Source of the DNA: [Clostridium] asparagiforme DSM 15981
GTDB taxonomy: Bacteria > Bacillota > Clostridia > Lachnospirales > Lachnospiraceae
DNA: 64,000 nucleotides
Direction of reading: 5' to 3'
Assembly: GCA_025149125.1 (NCBI GenBank)
Contig: CP102272.1
Span: 4,960,001-5,024,000 of the forward strand
Part shown: one piece after another, positions 34,104-41,724 of the stretch
Layout of the letters: each line of letters begins with the position of its first letter
How positions within the stretch are numbered: position 1 is the first letter of the stretch
Translations under genes and position numbers: made by a program
The notes under the pieces: generated by a model
The model's database searches: none
Told to the model about the DNA's origin: nothing
Seen by the model: the letters and a program-made list of their open reading frames with translations, nothing else

Positions 34104-36023
34104 TTATTTTCTCATTGACTTGTCGTATTTCATCTTTTTAAGGGCAACCAGGATTACGGTTGAGATCACCGCGCCCAGCACGGCCGCAAAAAACCAGATC
34201 AATGCATTTCCCAGACCTCCCATGCCGTCCTTTAACAGGAACATGGAAAAGATTCCCGCCCCCGGAACATCCAGGCCGATGTTGCACATGGCCACGATGG
34301 CGCCGGTGACAGCGGAACCCGCGCAGAGAGAGAAGATCACGCGCACCGGGTCCGCCATCATCACGGGGATCGCTCCCTCGGTGATTCCGGCCAGCCCCAG
34401 AATCCAGGTGGACATACCCGCCTCCTGCTCCTCTTTTGTAAAATATTTCCTGAAGCCCAGGGTGGACATGGTCACCGCAAACGCCGACACCATCTTGATG
34501 GAGGCAAAGGCCGCGTAGGGCATGAGAATTCCCTCCGCCATTGCGCCAACGCAGAAGGTATATGCGGCTTTGTTGACCGGACCGCCCAGGTCAAAGGATA
34601 CCATGATTCCGATGATCGCGCCCAAAAGCGCCGCGTTGGAGCCGCTCATGGCGCTGAGCAGGCCGATCAGGCTCTGATTCAGCCACGCCACCGGATTTCC
34701 CAGCAGGAAGAACATCACAATTCCCACGATCAGCGTGCTGAACACGGGATACACCCAGAAGGATACAAAACCCGCAAACACTCCTTTGGCGGGCACTGCC
34801 TTTCTCAAAAACCGTACGGAATATCCGGCCACAAGACCGCCCAGCATACCGCACAGGAATCCGCCGTTAATCAGGTTGGCCGCGATACCGGCCGCAAATC
34901 CCGGTGCCAGGGCCGTCTTATCTCCCAGAGAGTAGGCCATGTAGGCCGCCAGCATGGGAATCATCAGGGTTCCCAGGGTATTTCCGCCCATCTTCCGGAA
35001 GAGCCACAGCCAGCTGTTGTCCATGTTGTAAAGCTCCTGAAGCCCAAAGCCCTGGGCGATCAGCACCGCAAAGGCGTTGATCATTCCGCCCGCCACAATG
35101 ATGGGGATAATATAAGAAACGCCCGTGAGCACCGCCTGTTTGATCTCGCTGCCAACGCTGGTCTTATCTCCTGACGCTGCGGCATTTCCCCCATCTGCTC
35201 CCGCATAGGTACCCTTGCCTTCCCGTCCGGCTTTCTCCAGCGCCCCGCGGATCACGCCCTTGGCGTCCTTGATGGGGGCGGCCACCTTGGTCTTGTACAC
35301 CGGCAGATGGTCAAAGCGCTCGCTGTCTTTCACCGCAACGTCCGCCGCAAATACCGCCGCGTCGGCGTCCCGCAGCATTTGAGCCGTGTGCCGGTCCTCC
35401 ACGCCGTTTGCGCCCTGTTTTTCCACATAGACCTTGACTCCAAGCTCCTCGCCGCCCTTCACAAGGGCTTCCGCCGCCATGTAGGTGTGGGCGATTCCCG
35501 CAGGACACGCGGTAACTGCGACGATCGTTTTGGCGTATGTCCGGCTGCTCTTTTCCGCCTCAGCCGCTCCCCCTTCCAGGTTACGGTAGAGCTCTTCCGG
35601 CGTCTTGGAGGCTTTCAGCCGTTCCAGATAATCGGGATTGGACACGCGGGTCATCAGCTCCGACAGCAGTTCCAGATGGGTGCTTTTCGCCTCCGACTCC
35701 GGGATGGCTAACAGGAAGATGATGGACACTTCATTTCCCGGCACAATGCTCTCCCAGTTTTTGATGGGGGTCTTGACCGTCGCCACCGCGAAGGCCGCTT
35801 CCCGCACCGCTTTGCTCTTCCCGTGGGGGACCGCCATTCCCATATCGATTCCCGTCTCAGAGAGAGATTCGCGCTCCAGCACCGCCTTGTAATATTCCTC
35901 CCTGGAGGACAGTTTTCCCGCGGCGTCCAGTTTGTCCACCAGATAGTTGATTGCCTCCAGCTTGGTGGAAAATTCACACCCCAGACTGATTAATTCCCTG
36001 CTTGTGGCTTTTTGCAGATTCAT
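34104..36023 (-). CDS. mngA: PTS fructose/mannosylglycerate-type EIIABC
   Basis: 639 residues in A-B-C order. EIIA (1-150) carries the phospho-histidine H67 (GMAVPHGKS). EIIB (163-265) carries the phospho-cysteine C173 (TACPAGIAHTYMAAEAL). EIIC (from about 290) has ten or so membrane helices (VSYIIPIIVAGGMINAF and onwards). The family phosphorylates fructose-type sugars during import. The GH38 hydrolase directly downstream points to mannosylglycerate. A linker rich in Gly/Asp/Ala joins B and C. An extended -10 lies about 100 bp upstream. Confidence 0.9.
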   Translation of the reverse strand: MNLQKATSRELISLGCEFSTKLEAINYLVDKLDAAGKLSSREEYYKAVLERESLSETGIDMGMAVPHGKSKAVREAAFAVATVKTPIKNWESIVPGNEVSIIFLLAIPESEAKSTHLELLSELMTRVSNPDYLERLKASKTPEELYRNLEGGAAEAEKSSRTYAKTIVAVTACPAGIAHTYMAAEALVKGGEELGVKVYVEKQGANGVEDRHTAQMLRDADAAVFAADVAVKDSERFDHLPVYKTKVAAPIKDAKGVIRGALEKAGREGKGTYAGADGGNAAASGDKTSVGSEIKQAVLTGVSYIIPIIVAGGMINAFAVLIAQGFGLQELYNMDNSWLWLFRKMGGNTLGTLMIPMLAAYMAYSLGDKTALAPGFAAGIAANLINGGFLCGMLGGLVAGYSVRFLRKAVPAKGVFAGFVSFWVYPVFSTLIVGIVMFFLLGNPVAWLNQSLIGLLSAMSGSNAALLGAIIGIMVSFDLGGPVNKAAYTFCVGAMAEGILMPYAAFASIKMVSAFAVTMSTLGFRKYFTKEEQEAGMSTWILGLAGITEGAIPVMMADPVRVIFSLCAGSAVTGAIVAMCNIGLDVPGAGIFSMFLLKDGMGGLGNALIWFFAAVLGAVISTVILVALKKMKYDKSMRK

Positions 36024-36120
36024 AGTCTACCCCTTTCACATTTTCGTCGTAACAGTTCATGCGTCAATTTTTACGCCGGATGGATATCCGGTCATTGATC
36101 CTTCGGTTAACCTGGATAAG

Positions 36121-36129
36121 AGTATAGCA
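36121..36129 (-). promoter_or_regulatory. Extended -10 of the mngA-mngB operon
   Basis: Reads TGC TATACT on the minus strand, about 100 bp before the mngA start. No good -35 hexamer is visible, as expected for an extended -10 promoter or an activated one. Confidence 0.45.
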
Positions 36130-36183
36130 CAAAATCAGCCCTGGGCCGTTTTTTCGTAATTTATCCACACAAAATGCCTTTGC

Positions 36184-36199
36184 TGTGTAAATTTACACA
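36184..36199. promoter_or_regulatory. 16-bp perfect palindrome, candidate RpiR operator
   Basis: TGTGTAAATTTACACA lies upstream of the mngA promoter, and the 3' end of the group II intron abuts it. It is a good candidate operator for the RpiR-family regulator on the other side of the intron. Confidence 0.5.
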
Positions 36200-36229
36200 A
36201 TCGAGTAGGAGGGAGTGATTAACTCCCGT

Positions 36230-36271
36230 CCTCTCACACCACCGTGCGTACCGTTCGGTACACGGCGGTTT
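36230..36271 (-). ncRNA. Group II intron domain V
   Basis: A stem of about 34 nt with a CGAA tetraloop-like tip and the catalytic-triad side near its base, immediately after the maturase stop codon. Domain VI follows at 36200-36229. Confidence 0.75.
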
Positions 36272-37662
36272 CAATAGTTGACATGCACGGACTGATAGGC
36301 AGTAGCTAAATCATAAAAGCCACTGTTTATCAGTCTTTTTTGTGTTAATGCTCTGTTGACCGCTCCCATTCCCGTTACATACCAGTATTTCCTGCGGCTG
36401 TTTGCCGCCTGATGTGCAAAATATTCAGGTATTCCGAGTTTTATAAGATTTCTTTTCCTTGTTTTGGGTAACTTCCATTGTTTCCATATGCACATTCGAA
36501 TACGGTGATACAGCCATGAGTTTAGTTCGTCTATCCTGTTCTTCATATCCGCAATCCCATAATAATTCAGCCATCCACGCATGAATACTTTTATCTTTTC
36601 CAATGAAGGACGTATACTCTGACAAGACCTTCGGGAACTGAGCTCTTTCAGTTTTGTCTTCATCTTCTTCCATGACTTCCCATGAACCCGGACATATATG
36701 CCCTTCCCGTTCTTTCCCAATGTGAAGCCAAGAAACTTAAAATTTCGGATTGCAAACACACTTACTACACGACTTTTCTTTTGATTCACTTTCAGTTTCA
36801 GTGTTTTCTCCAGATATTTCGTGCTGGATTCCAGTAATCTCTTTGCGGCTCTCTCACTTTTAGCTAACAGCACAATATCGTCTGCGTAGCGTACAAATGC
36901 CACTCCCCGCTTCTCAAACTCCTGGTCGAACTCGTTCAGATAGATATTGGCCAGCAGGGGTGAGATGTTTCCGCCCTGCGGCGATCCTTCTTCGGTTTCC
37001 ATGACTACACCGTTTTCCATGACACCACTCTTTAAGTATCTCTTAATCCACTGGATTACCCTTTCGTCCTTTACATTCCTTCGCAAGATATTCAGGAGCA
37101 TTTCGTGGTTAAGTGTATCAAAGTATTTCGACAGGTCTAATGTCACTGCATGGGTATATCCCTGTTCTGCATACTCCTTCACTTTCAGAATGGCGGCTTT
37201 TGCGCTTATCCCCGGTCGATAGCCATAGCTGTTTTCCGAGAATAGCGGCTCATAGACCGGCATGAGCTGTTGTGTTATGGCTTGCTGGAAAATACGGTCT
37301 TTGACTGTTGGAATACCAAGCTTTCGTATTCCACCGTCTGGTTTTGGGATTTCCACTCGTCTTACCGGGTCGGGAGTATATTTCCCCCTTTTAATTCTCC
37401 CGATAAGCTCTTTCTGGGTCTTCCGAAGGTAGGCTCCGGCTTCCTCCACGGTCATTCCATCGATTCCCGGTGCTCCCTTGTTTGCCTTTACTCTCTTGAA
37501 CGCTCTGTTCAGGTTGTCCTTATCCAGTATCTTCTCTAAGAGCTCCGGTTGTGCACTGTCCCGTTCCTTCCATATCCGACGGAAAGAACGGTGCGCTCTC
37601 ACATACCCTTCACGTTCCGCGCTATCTCTTTGCGAGCAGCTTTCTCTGTTTTCTGCACCCAA
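36271..37662 (-). CDS. ltrA: Group II intron reverse transcriptase/maturase
   Basis: 463 residues from a TTG start at 37662, chosen because GGAGG lies 8 bases upstream. The reverse transcriptase domain spans about 45-330, with PKPDGGIRKLGIPTVKDR, the SPQGGNISPLLANIYL block and the catalytic FVRYADDIV (YADD 259-262). The maturase X domain follows (about 340-450). There is no C-terminal HNH endonuclease, so mobility would use nicked or replicating DNA. The reading frame is intact. It promotes splicing and retrohoming of its own intron. Confidence 0.95.
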   Translation of the reverse strand: MGAENRESCSQRDSAEREGYVRAHRSFRRIWKERDSAQPELLEKILDKDNLNRAFKRVKANKGAPGIDGMTVEEAGAYLRKTQKELIGRIKRGKYTPDPVRRVEIPKPDGGIRKLGIPTVKDRIFQQAITQQLMPVYEPLFSENSYGYRPGISAKAAILKVKEYAEQGYTHAVTLDLSKYFDTLNHEMLLNILRRNVKDERVIQWIKRYLKSGVMENGVVMETEEGSPQGGNISPLLANIYLNEFDQEFEKRGVAFVRYADDIVLLAKSERAAKRLLESSTKYLEKTLKLKVNQKKSRVVSVFAIRNFKFLGFTLGKNGKGIYVRVHGKSWKKMKTKLKELSSRRSCQSIRPSLEKIKVFMRGWLNYYGIADMKNRIDELNSWLYHRIRMCIWKQWKLPKTRKRNLIKLGIPEYFAHQAANSRRKYWYVTGMGAVNRALTQKRLINSGFYDLATAYQSVHVNY

Positions 37663-38153
37663 TGTTCTTTCCTCCTTTCCCGGTTGTACTAAGGACTCCT
37701 ATTGATTCGGTCCTTTGCCTCTCGGCTACTATGACCTCGGCTGACTTCTGTACGTTCAGCATTATCTCACGATAATGGTTATCCCTTTCAGGACATATCG
37801 TACAGACCTCCCCGGGGTGCAAAGCATCCAGTGGATGCTTGTTCTGCACGGACCGAAGCGGAGCGAAGACACACACGTTTCTTTCTCTCCATCTATCTGC
37901 CACATTTACCATACATGATTCCGTGTAGTTATTGGGCTTCAACTTGTGATGCAGTCTTACCCTCATGCATAGCCTGATGTGATTTCTGTTCGTCAGACCA
38001 GAGATTTGCCCATGGGTTAGTATGTTCCCCATATCCGGCTTCCTTCAGATTCCACCTCACGATGGACACCCTTGCCTTCGGCTATATCCTTCCCACTACC
38101 GGGCGGATTCCGGACTTGCACCGGTTAGAAACGTGCGCCGCCGGGCACACATC

Positions 38154-38182
38154 AAAAAGGAAGCAGGCCATTTCCCGCTTCC
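38154..38182 (-). terminator. Rho-independent terminator of the rpiR gene
   Basis: On the minus strand GGAAGCGGG and CCTGCTTCC form a 9-bp stem (one G-U) with a 6-base loop, then TTTTT. The group II intron begins 3 bases after the T tract. Confidence 0.85.
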
Positions 38183-38237
38183 CTGTTCCACCGTTCCATC
38201 CTCCCATGCGCCTGTGCCGGCTCCCCGAGCCGCAGGC

Positions 38238-38993
38238 TCACAGCTCCACATACCCCTGCCAGAACTCCTCGCTGAGCAGCCGGACCAGGACCATCAGCCC
38301 GCTCCGGTCCGTAACGTTGTAGCCCTGCACCTCCCGGTCCTCGCCCCAGAAATACAGGTTCACGTCGCAGGCCTTGGCCAGACGATTTTCATAAAAATGA
38401 GTGATGCTCACCACCGGCATTCCCATGGCTTTGGCCTCCCCGGCCATCTCGATGAGCCGGTCGTTCTCCCCTCTGGCGCTGATGATGATCAGCATATCGT
38501 CCCTGCAGCCATGCCTGACCGCGTAAAACATATCGTGTATCTGCTGGTAAAACTGCACGCTGCAGTCCAGGCACCTGAGATTCTTGCCCAGCATCTCGCA
38601 GAAATAGGTGGAGTCCCCCACCCCCGCAAAGATACAGCAACGGGCTTTCTTCATCATAGCCGCCGTTTTTTTCAGGGTGAGCACATCGATGGTGTCCAGT
38701 GTTTTCACGATATTGGACGGCAGCTGTCCCAGAATACGGCCGCTTATGGTCTTTCCCGTGCCCTCCGGCTCGCCTTCGTTCTGGACCGAAAACTTCAGCT
38801 CCGAAAAGCCGCTGTACTCCAGTTTTTTCGACAGCCGCATCACCGCGTTGGGCGCGATAAATAAATCCGCCGCGATCTTCTGGATGGACAGCTTCATGAT
38901 CTCCTGCCTGTGGCTGCGGATATAAGCCACAATATCGTCGTCCGTCTCGTTCAGCTGGTCCTCATGGCGCAAAACCCGCTCCTCAAAATTCAT
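38238..38993 (-). CDS. RpiR/MurR-family transcriptional regulator
   Basis: 251 residues from the ATG at 38993, which has GGGAGGG 7 bases upstream; the open frame extends further but without support. The N-terminal helix-turn-helix (about 15-75) includes LSIQKIAADLFIAPNAVMRL; the C-terminal SIS domain (about 115-245) includes CIFAGVGDSTYF and LIIISARGENDRLIEMAGEA. Such proteins sense phosphosugars. Without the intron it would be the immediate neighbour of mngA, so it is the probable regulator of the mannosylglycerate genes, perhaps through the palindrome at 36184. Confidence 0.9.
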   Translation of the reverse strand: MNFEERVLRHEDQLNETDDDIVAYIRSHRQEIMKLSIQKIAADLFIAPNAVMRLSKKLEYSGFSELKFSVQNEGEPEGTGKTISGRILGQLPSNIVKTLDTIDVLTLKKTAAMMKKARCCIFAGVGDSTYFCEMLGKNLRCLDCSVQFYQQIHDMFYAVRHGCRDDMLIIISARGENDRLIEMAGEAKAMGMPVVSITHFYENRLAKACDVNLYFWGEDREVQGYNVTDRSGLMVLVRLLSEEFWQGYVEL

Positions 38994-39634
38994 CCTGATT
39001 CCCTCCCGCCCATTCTGCCGGTCAGATACCGCGTCGCAGCCGTTCATTGTCTTAAAGGCGGCCAGGCCGCCGGTGTAGGCCGCTATAACAAAAATAACAC
39101 AGATGCCCGGGAGCGTCAACGTACATTCCCGCCGGAATTCTGGCAAAATCGGGGCCTCGCGCCTTACATCAAAGCCCTGCCTCCAAAAATTACCATGAAA
39201 AGCCCTGAATATTTTTAAAGTTTCTGCAATAAAATCCCCTCCCTGCGCATTATCCTAATGAACGGATAAAACAACACCGGCCGGCGACGGCGGATGGGGC
39301 AACGATAAAAACATAATCAAGTACACGAAATTCCTTGATTGCATTACACTCCATCACACACCGCCCCGGCTGCCGGGACCGGCCGGATGTTTTGAAGGTG
39401 CGAAGGATAAAACGTCTCTGATCGGACGGCGCTGCCGCGCCGACATAAAATACTCCCGAGAAAAGGGGCTGCCCTCCGGCGGCGTCCGGGCGGGATGCGC
39501 AACTCGCGTCCCAATCGGCGTCCGCCGGGCGGAGAGCGGCAAATTGCAAATGCAGACATGGCGTGTGGGCCTTGTCTGCATTTTTTGCGTGTAAAAAACC
39601 GCCGTCAGCGCCACGGGCTTCCGGTTTCTGTGTT
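38994..39634. other. Gene-free, GC-rich, hairpin-rich stretch upstream of rpiR
   Basis: About 640 bp without a supported gene. It contains the rpiR 5' region and several hairpins: GGGATGCG-CAACT-CGCGTCCC near 39490-39510, GGCGC-TGCC-GCGCC near 39429, and the strong terminator at 39548. Frames on both strands look like non-coding sequence. It could hold a structured RNA read on the plus strand and ended by that terminator, but I see no convincing promoter. Confidence 0.4.
39548..39586 (+). terminator. Strong terminator-like hairpin, best on the plus strand
   Basis: AAATGCAGACA pairs perfectly with TGTCTGCATTT over 11 bp with a 14-base loop, then a T run to 39586. No plus-strand gene precedes it. 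On the minus strand, where it could serve the nucleotidyltransferase gene, the tail is TTTGCAATTT. Confidence 0.7.
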
Positions 39635-40487
39635 TTAAGGATTTTTATCGCCTGCCGGACGCATTTCCCGATCAACCAGCTCCTCCGCCTCCCCGCAGAG
39701 CTTCCTGAGCGCCTGTATACAGGGCGCCAGCGTCCCGGCCGTCAGGCCGAAGATCCCGTTCACCCGCCGGTCGTAATCTGGAAGCGTCACCGGAAACTCC
39801 CGGATGCGCCGCACCGCTTTCTTCTCATTCAGGCAGTAGGTCCGGTTTAAGGCGAACAGCACCTGGTTCAGGGCCGAGACCGAGCGGAACAGGTGCCCCG
39901 CCACATAGTAGAGATCCTCCCCCCCTGCCGTTACCTTCGGCCAGCATACAGGAAAATTTAGCCTCAAACATAAAAAATGAGATCAAAGCCCGCCGCAGTT
40001 CTTCCGGGTAAACCTCCGCCCGCTCCTTCATCTCCGTAAAGCTTTGATCCCTGGCGTAGAGGGCCTTCCCGGCTGCCAGCTCGCCCCGGTACATGGCGTC
40101 AATGTAGCCGTGGGGGTGGCCGGTCTGGTAGTGGGCCGCCGTCTCCCCGCGTTCGGTCCGGTCCAGAATGTCCCGCACCCTGGCGATATCCCGCAGAATC
40201 AGGTCCACATGATATCCCTTAACGGTCAGCCAGCCTCCACAGTTCACCCAGTTTCCCCACTCTCCCTCGCGGCAGACCAGGTTTTCCCGGTGCTGGTCAT
40301 CCAACCCGGAGGCGATCCCGTTCAAACGTTCAAAATCCATCCGTTCCCTGTCGTAATAAATCCCGATGTCGATGTCCGAATCTTCCGTAGCCGTCCCTGT
40401 GGCCCGAGACCCGCCCAGAACGATGCCCGCCACAAAGGGACAGGGCGCGATCTCCTCCACAATCCGCCTTAACAGCTGTTCGATCAT
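39635..40487 (-). pseudogene. Nucleotidyltransferase-domain protein, frameshifted in a poly-G tract
   Basis: The first part (from ATG 40487, with AGGGGGG upstream) encodes a Pol beta-type nucleotidyltransferase: GIVLGGSRATG, then DSDIDIGIYYD with the metal-binding Asp pair. The frame is lost after FMFEAKFSCMLAEGN. The rest (EDLYYVAGHLFRSVSALNQV ... ending 39635) continues in another frame. The break coincides with seven consecutive C on the plus strand (39919-39925); six would restore one chain of 283 residues. It may be a sequencing error, a genuine pseudogene, or a slipped-strand switch. The intact protein would resemble nucleotidyltransferases with a DUF4037-like C-terminus; its target is unknown. 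Confidence 0.75.
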
Positions 40488-40544
40488 GATGTTCCCCCCT
40501 GAAATATAGCCGTTTCGCGATCCGGTTTGAGGCCGGATCATCCG

Positions 40545-41234
40545 TCACTGTATCATCGCGCCGTCCGCCCCCACCCGGTAGCCGTCCGGCGTAACGGTAT
40601 CCACGTAGAGGCGGCCCATGGTGCCGTCGGACTGGGTGTTGAAGTAATAGGATTTACCGTCGATCACCTGCCATCCGGTGCGCATCATGCCCAGCGTGCC
40701 GTCGTCCACCGGGTTTAAGTAATAGCGGTTTCCGTCCCCGTCCGTGAACCACCCCGTCACCATGTAGCCGCTGCCGTCAAAACGGTACCAGCGGTTGCGG
40801 ATCATCTTCCAGCCGTCGGACAGCCAGCTGCCGCCGTAGAGCTGGAACCACCAGCCACCGGGGCTGTAGCGCCATCCCTGGCCATAAACGCCTTCCGGCC
40901 CATTGTTATAGTACCACCAGTCGTCGTCATCCCAGTCCTCATCGTCGTCATCCCACCATTCCCAGGGATCGTAGGTGTACTGGGTGGTGTCCGGCACATT
41001 GGTGTTCCAGCCCGGATAGGCGTAGATCGTGTCGCCCGATGTCTCCTTGGCGTTCCCCTCTCCCACACCCGGGCCTCCGCTGTAATAAGCGTTTTCATTA
41101 TAATACGGGTCCACGCCGGGACCTCCCCTGTAGTAATAGTCTCCCGGTCCGTAGGCCAGGGCCGTACAGGCCTGCCCGGCCATCAGCACAGCCGCCGCGG
41201 CAACCGTCAGAATCCGCCTCACATATATTCTCAT
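40545..41234 (-). CDS. Secreted cell-wall-binding repeat protein
   Basis: 229 residues from the ATG at 41234 (GGAG upstream). A signal peptide (MRIYVRRILTVAAAAVLMAG ... ALA) is followed by a Tyr/Gly/Pro-rich segment, a striking acidic and aromatic stretch (WWDDDDEDWDDDDWW), and about four glucan/choline-binding-like repeats (GWKMIRNRWYRFDGSGYMVTG, GNRYYLNP, GWQVIDGKSYYFN). These repeats bind teichoic acid or polysaccharide on the cell surface. There is no enzymatic domain. Its promoter (TGTGG TATACT) abuts 93-bp tandem repeats. Confidence 0.85.
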   Translation of the reverse strand: MRIYVRRILTVAAAAVLMAGQACTALAYGPGDYYYRGGPGVDPYYNENAYYSGGPGVGEGNAKETSGDTIYAYPGWNTNVPDTTQYTYDPWEWWDDDDEDWDDDDWWYYNNGPEGVYGQGWRYSPGGWWFQLYGGSWLSDGWKMIRNRWYRFDGSGYMVTGWFTDGDGNRYYLNPVDDGTLGMMRTGWQVIDGKSYYFNTQSDGTMGRLYVDTVTPDGYRVGADGAMIQ

Positions 41235-41320
41235 ATTCTTGTCTCCACTCTCCCTGCGGCCAAATGCGGCCGTTTCTCCCCGGGCCAGTCCCCGGCTTTT
41301 GTATGGTTTGTCTGTCTCAA

Positions 41321-41331
41321 AGTATACCACA
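41321..41331 (-). promoter_or_regulatory. Extended -10 of the cell-wall-binding gene
   Basis: TGG TATACT on the minus strand (41321-41329), 87 bp before the start codon. Each upstream repeat ends with a near copy in which TATACT has become TATCGT, so only the gene-proximal copy has a good -10. Confidence 0.5.
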
Positions 41332-41520
41332 AACACTAAGCTCGTGGAAGACCTCCCTAAGTGTTTCGGCATGTATTCTCACTAGACTCGTTATGACCTC
41401 GTCAAGTGTTCATACGATACCACAAACACTAAGCTCGTGGAAGACCTCCCTAAGTGTTTCGGCATGTATTCTCACTAGACTCGTTATGACCTCGTCAAGT
41501 GTTCATACGATACCACAAAC
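41324..41520. repeat. 93-bp tandem repeat, two full copies plus a short third
   Basis: Units start at 41324 (ATACCACAAACACTAAG), 41417 and 41510; the first two are almost identical, the last is cut off after ATACCACAAAC. Each unit contains imperfect inverted repeats (AACACTAAG with CTAAGTGTT; CACTAGACTCG with a CGTCAAGTG arm). The array lies just upstream of the cell-wall-binding gene promoter on one side and the ABC exporter promoter on the other. Confidence 0.9.
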
Positions 41521-41602
41521 TTGCCGGAATTGAAACCGCGGTCCTGAAAATGTTCACGTTCCCGGCACATGCAGCAGGAGGGACGCAATAAGAAAATTCA
41601 GA

Positions 41603-41639
41603 TTGACAATCTCAATTCATGCGCATACAATAGTTGTAT
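41603..41639 (+). promoter_or_regulatory. Promoter and MarR-type operator of the ABC exporter
   Basis: TTGACA (41603-41608), a 17-bp spacer and TACAAT (41626-41631) form a consensus promoter. The palindrome ATACAA-TAG-TTGTAT (41625-41639) covers the -10 box and fits a MarR-family site; the MarR gene downstream of the exporter is the likely repressor. Confidence 0.65.
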
Positions 41640-41724
41640 ATGCAATAATTGTCAGAGCAATTCGCTTACCGCGCCCGGCAGACCGCCGCAGGCGCGAACT
41701 TCTGCTCAGAAAGGAAAACCATTC

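Larger units (their letters stand above)
36200..38150 (-). mobile_element. Group II intron (complete by appearance)
   Basis: On the minus strand the element begins GTGTGCCCGG at 38150, matching the GUGYG 5' consensus, and soon has the domain I sequence CCGGTGCAAGTCCGG. It contains one reverse transcriptase/maturase gene and ends with domain V (36230-36271, ACCGCCGTGTACC and GGTACGCACGGTGG arms with a CGAA loop) and domain VI (36200-36229), finishing CTACTCGAT. The exact ends are inferred from consensus. It sits 3 bp after the T tract of the rpiR terminator and directly before the TGTGTAAATTTACACA palindrome, so no gene is broken. Confidence 0.85.

Noticed and set aside
37622..38032. Frame of 136 codons in the 5' part of the group II intron
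   Set aside because: It runs through ribozyme domains I-III and resembles no protein.
39250..39675. Minus-strand frame of 141 codons upstream of rpiR
   Set aside because: No ribosome site, crosses the strong hairpin at 39548, and the composition is that of non-coding GC-rich DNA.
41324..41520. CRISPR array
   Set aside because: The 93-bp units are repeated in full without unique spacers.
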